DNA of 64,000 bases, taken from positions 992,001-1,056,000 of the forward strand of contig JADJJZ010000029.1 of the NCBI GenBank assembly GCA_016706255.1. Reading direction: 5' to 3'. The notes beneath the pieces are model-generated. The model did not search any database. It saw nothing but the letters and a program-made list of their open reading frames with translations, and was not told the DNA's origin. A program made the translations under genes and the position numbers. The stretch is from Bacteroidota bacterium. GTDB taxonomy: Bacteria > Bacteroidota > Bacteroidia > Chitinophagales > BACL12. This document shows positions 63,091 to 64,000 of the stretch, piece by piece. Position 1 is the first letter of the stretch, and every line of letters starts with the position of its first letter.

Positions 63091-64000
63091 TTATTTAGCT
63101 CTTTTCTCCTGTGCGCGTTGAATCGCATTTTCCAAAACCTGTAAACCTTCTGCTAACTGTTCATCGGTCATTACAATTGGTGGCAACAACCGGATACAAT
63201 TTGAATATAACCCTGCACGAATTAATATAATTCCATGACTAACGGCATCTTTAATTATTTCCATGGCAATTTCAACATCGGGTTCTTTGCTATCACGGTC
63301 TTTCACAAATTCTACCAGCAACATGGCACCTAACCCACGAACATCTCCAATACAAGCATATTTATTTTTCCAGTTATTTAATGTTGTTGAAATTAAATCA
63401 CCAACATGATTTACACGAGCTAAAAATGATTCAGATGAAAGAATTTTCAGTGCTTCAATCGCAGCAACACAAGCTAAAGGGTTACCACCATATGTACCGC
63501 CCACCCCACCTAAATGTGGAGCATCAATAATTTCAGCTTTACCGGTTATTGCACTAATTGGCATACCTGCACCAATCGATTTTGCCATACAAATAATATC
63601 AGGCACAACATTAAAATGTGCGCAGGCAAATAATTTTCCTGTTCTTCCTGCACCACACTGAATTTCATCAAAAATTAAAACAATACCATGTGCATCAGCT
63701 ACAGCACGGAGCTTTTGTAAAAATTGTTCCGGCATTGGAATAAATCCGCCCTCACCCTGCACCGGTTCAATAATTATTGCAGCAACACTGTCCGGATCAA
63801 TTTGCGCAATCATTGCCGTTTCAAATTGCTGAATACAAAAATTTATATATTCTGCATCAGTAAATTGTTTTGGTTTACGATACATATTCGGAGCAGGTAA
63901 ACGCACAATATCACTCACATAAGGTCCGAAACCTTTTTTAAATAATGCATATTTACTGGTAAGCGATAAGGTTAATAATGTTCGGCCATGATAACCACCT
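63091..64000 (-). CDS. Class III aminotransferase (partial, N-terminus outside window)
   Basis: The last 302 residues are present; the frame is open through the right edge, beginning GGYHGRTLLTLSLTSKYALF, so the internal GTG near 63918 is not the start. PLP-fold motifs include IIEPVQGEGGFIPMPEQFL, LIFDEIQCGAGRTGKLFA and the PLP-binding lysine (codon 63583-63581) in MAKSIGAGMPISAITGK, followed by VGGTYGGNPLACVAAIEAL. The pattern fits 4-aminobutyrate/ornithine-type aminotransferases; the exact donor is not clear. It heads an operon with the amidohydrolase. Confidence 0.92.
   Translation of the reverse strand, partial: GGYHGRTLLTLSLTSKYALFKKGFGPYVSDIVRLPAPNMYRKPKQFTDAEYINFCIQQFETAMIAQIDPDSVAAIIIEPVQGEGGFIPMPEQFLQKLRAVADAHGIVLIFDEIQCGAGRTGKLFACAHFNVVPDIICMAKSIGAGMPISAITGKAEIIDAPHLGGVGGTYGGNPLACVAAIEALKILSSESFLARVNHVGDLISTTLNNWKNKYACIGDVRGLGAMLLVEFVKDRDSKEPDVEIAMEIIKDAVSHGIILIRAGLYSNCIRLLPPIVMTDEQLAEGLQVLENAIQRAQEKRAK

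Noticed and set aside
63916..63918. GTG as start of the aminotransferase
   Set aside because: Upstream codons in the same frame encode conserved aminotransferase sequence (YHGRTLLTLS) to the window edge.
1..64000. Mobile elements, CRISPR arrays, tRNA or rRNA genes, phage or defence systems
   Set aside because: No transposase, integrase, repeat-spacer array, tRNA T-arm pattern or known defence gene was seen; the repeats found are within genes or are hairpins.

Overview
The window is about 40% GC and carries chromosomal DNA of a free-living or environmental member of the Bacteroidota. Three things point there: many promoters fit the Bacteroidota -7 element TANNTTTG; at least eight predicted secreted proteins end in a type IX secretion system (T9SS) sorting domain with a YPNP-type start; and T9SS-associated outer-membrane proteins, TonB-dependent receptors and an OmpR-type two-component pair are present. 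The order cannot be fixed from the sequence. I see no tRNA, rRNA, CRISPR array, insertion sequence or phage gene. Both ends cut through genes.

Layout. 1-4785: end of a pyruvate dehydrogenase E1-beta gene, a DegP/HtrA-type periplasmic protease, dapF, a small unknown gene and a CorA-type Mg2+ channel. 4859-12073: five genes on the minus strand. A tightly packed operon encodes a transglutaminase-like secreted protein, an unknown exported protein, a short SprB-like T9SS cargo protein and a 57-residue membrane peptide. Two identical tandem hairpins then precede a 1.4-kDa-residue-scale beta-helix T9SS cargo gene (about 1380 residues). 12302-21517: gatB, a TlpA-like lipoprotein, a probable pccB-like carboxylase, M42 peptidase and small membrane protein operon, a TonB receptor and hemH. 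21594-32514: a CotH/lamin-tail T9SS protein, then a signalling operon in which hemL lies between a 1235-residue multi-span histidine kinase and a second kinase/response-regulator pair.

32717-39958: a second TonB receptor, a sulfotransferase-like gene, mazG, the T9SS plug gene, a DinB protein and a histone H1-like protein with two AT-hooks. 40625-44945: a tandem pair of paralogous Asp-box/PKD T9SS cargo genes. 45197-54595: membrane pyrophosphatase hppA, a PorV-like barrel, a helix-hairpin-helix outer-membrane protein, an RDD protein, and the housekeeping run lepA-folD-queE. 54651-61089: three related GEVED-domain T9SS cargo genes, one broken by a frameshift. 61528-64000: an amidohydrolase and a truncated class III aminotransferase in one operon.

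The strongest theme is surface protein export. Apparatus-associated proteins (plug protein, PorV-like barrel) and many cargo proteins occur together, and cargo families have grown by local duplication. The best candidates for something undescribed are the 9228-12073 operon with its unusual RNA hairpins, the hemL gene embedded in a two-component operon, and the frameshifted cargo gene. None of these was tested by database search; all family calls are from motif and architecture recognition.
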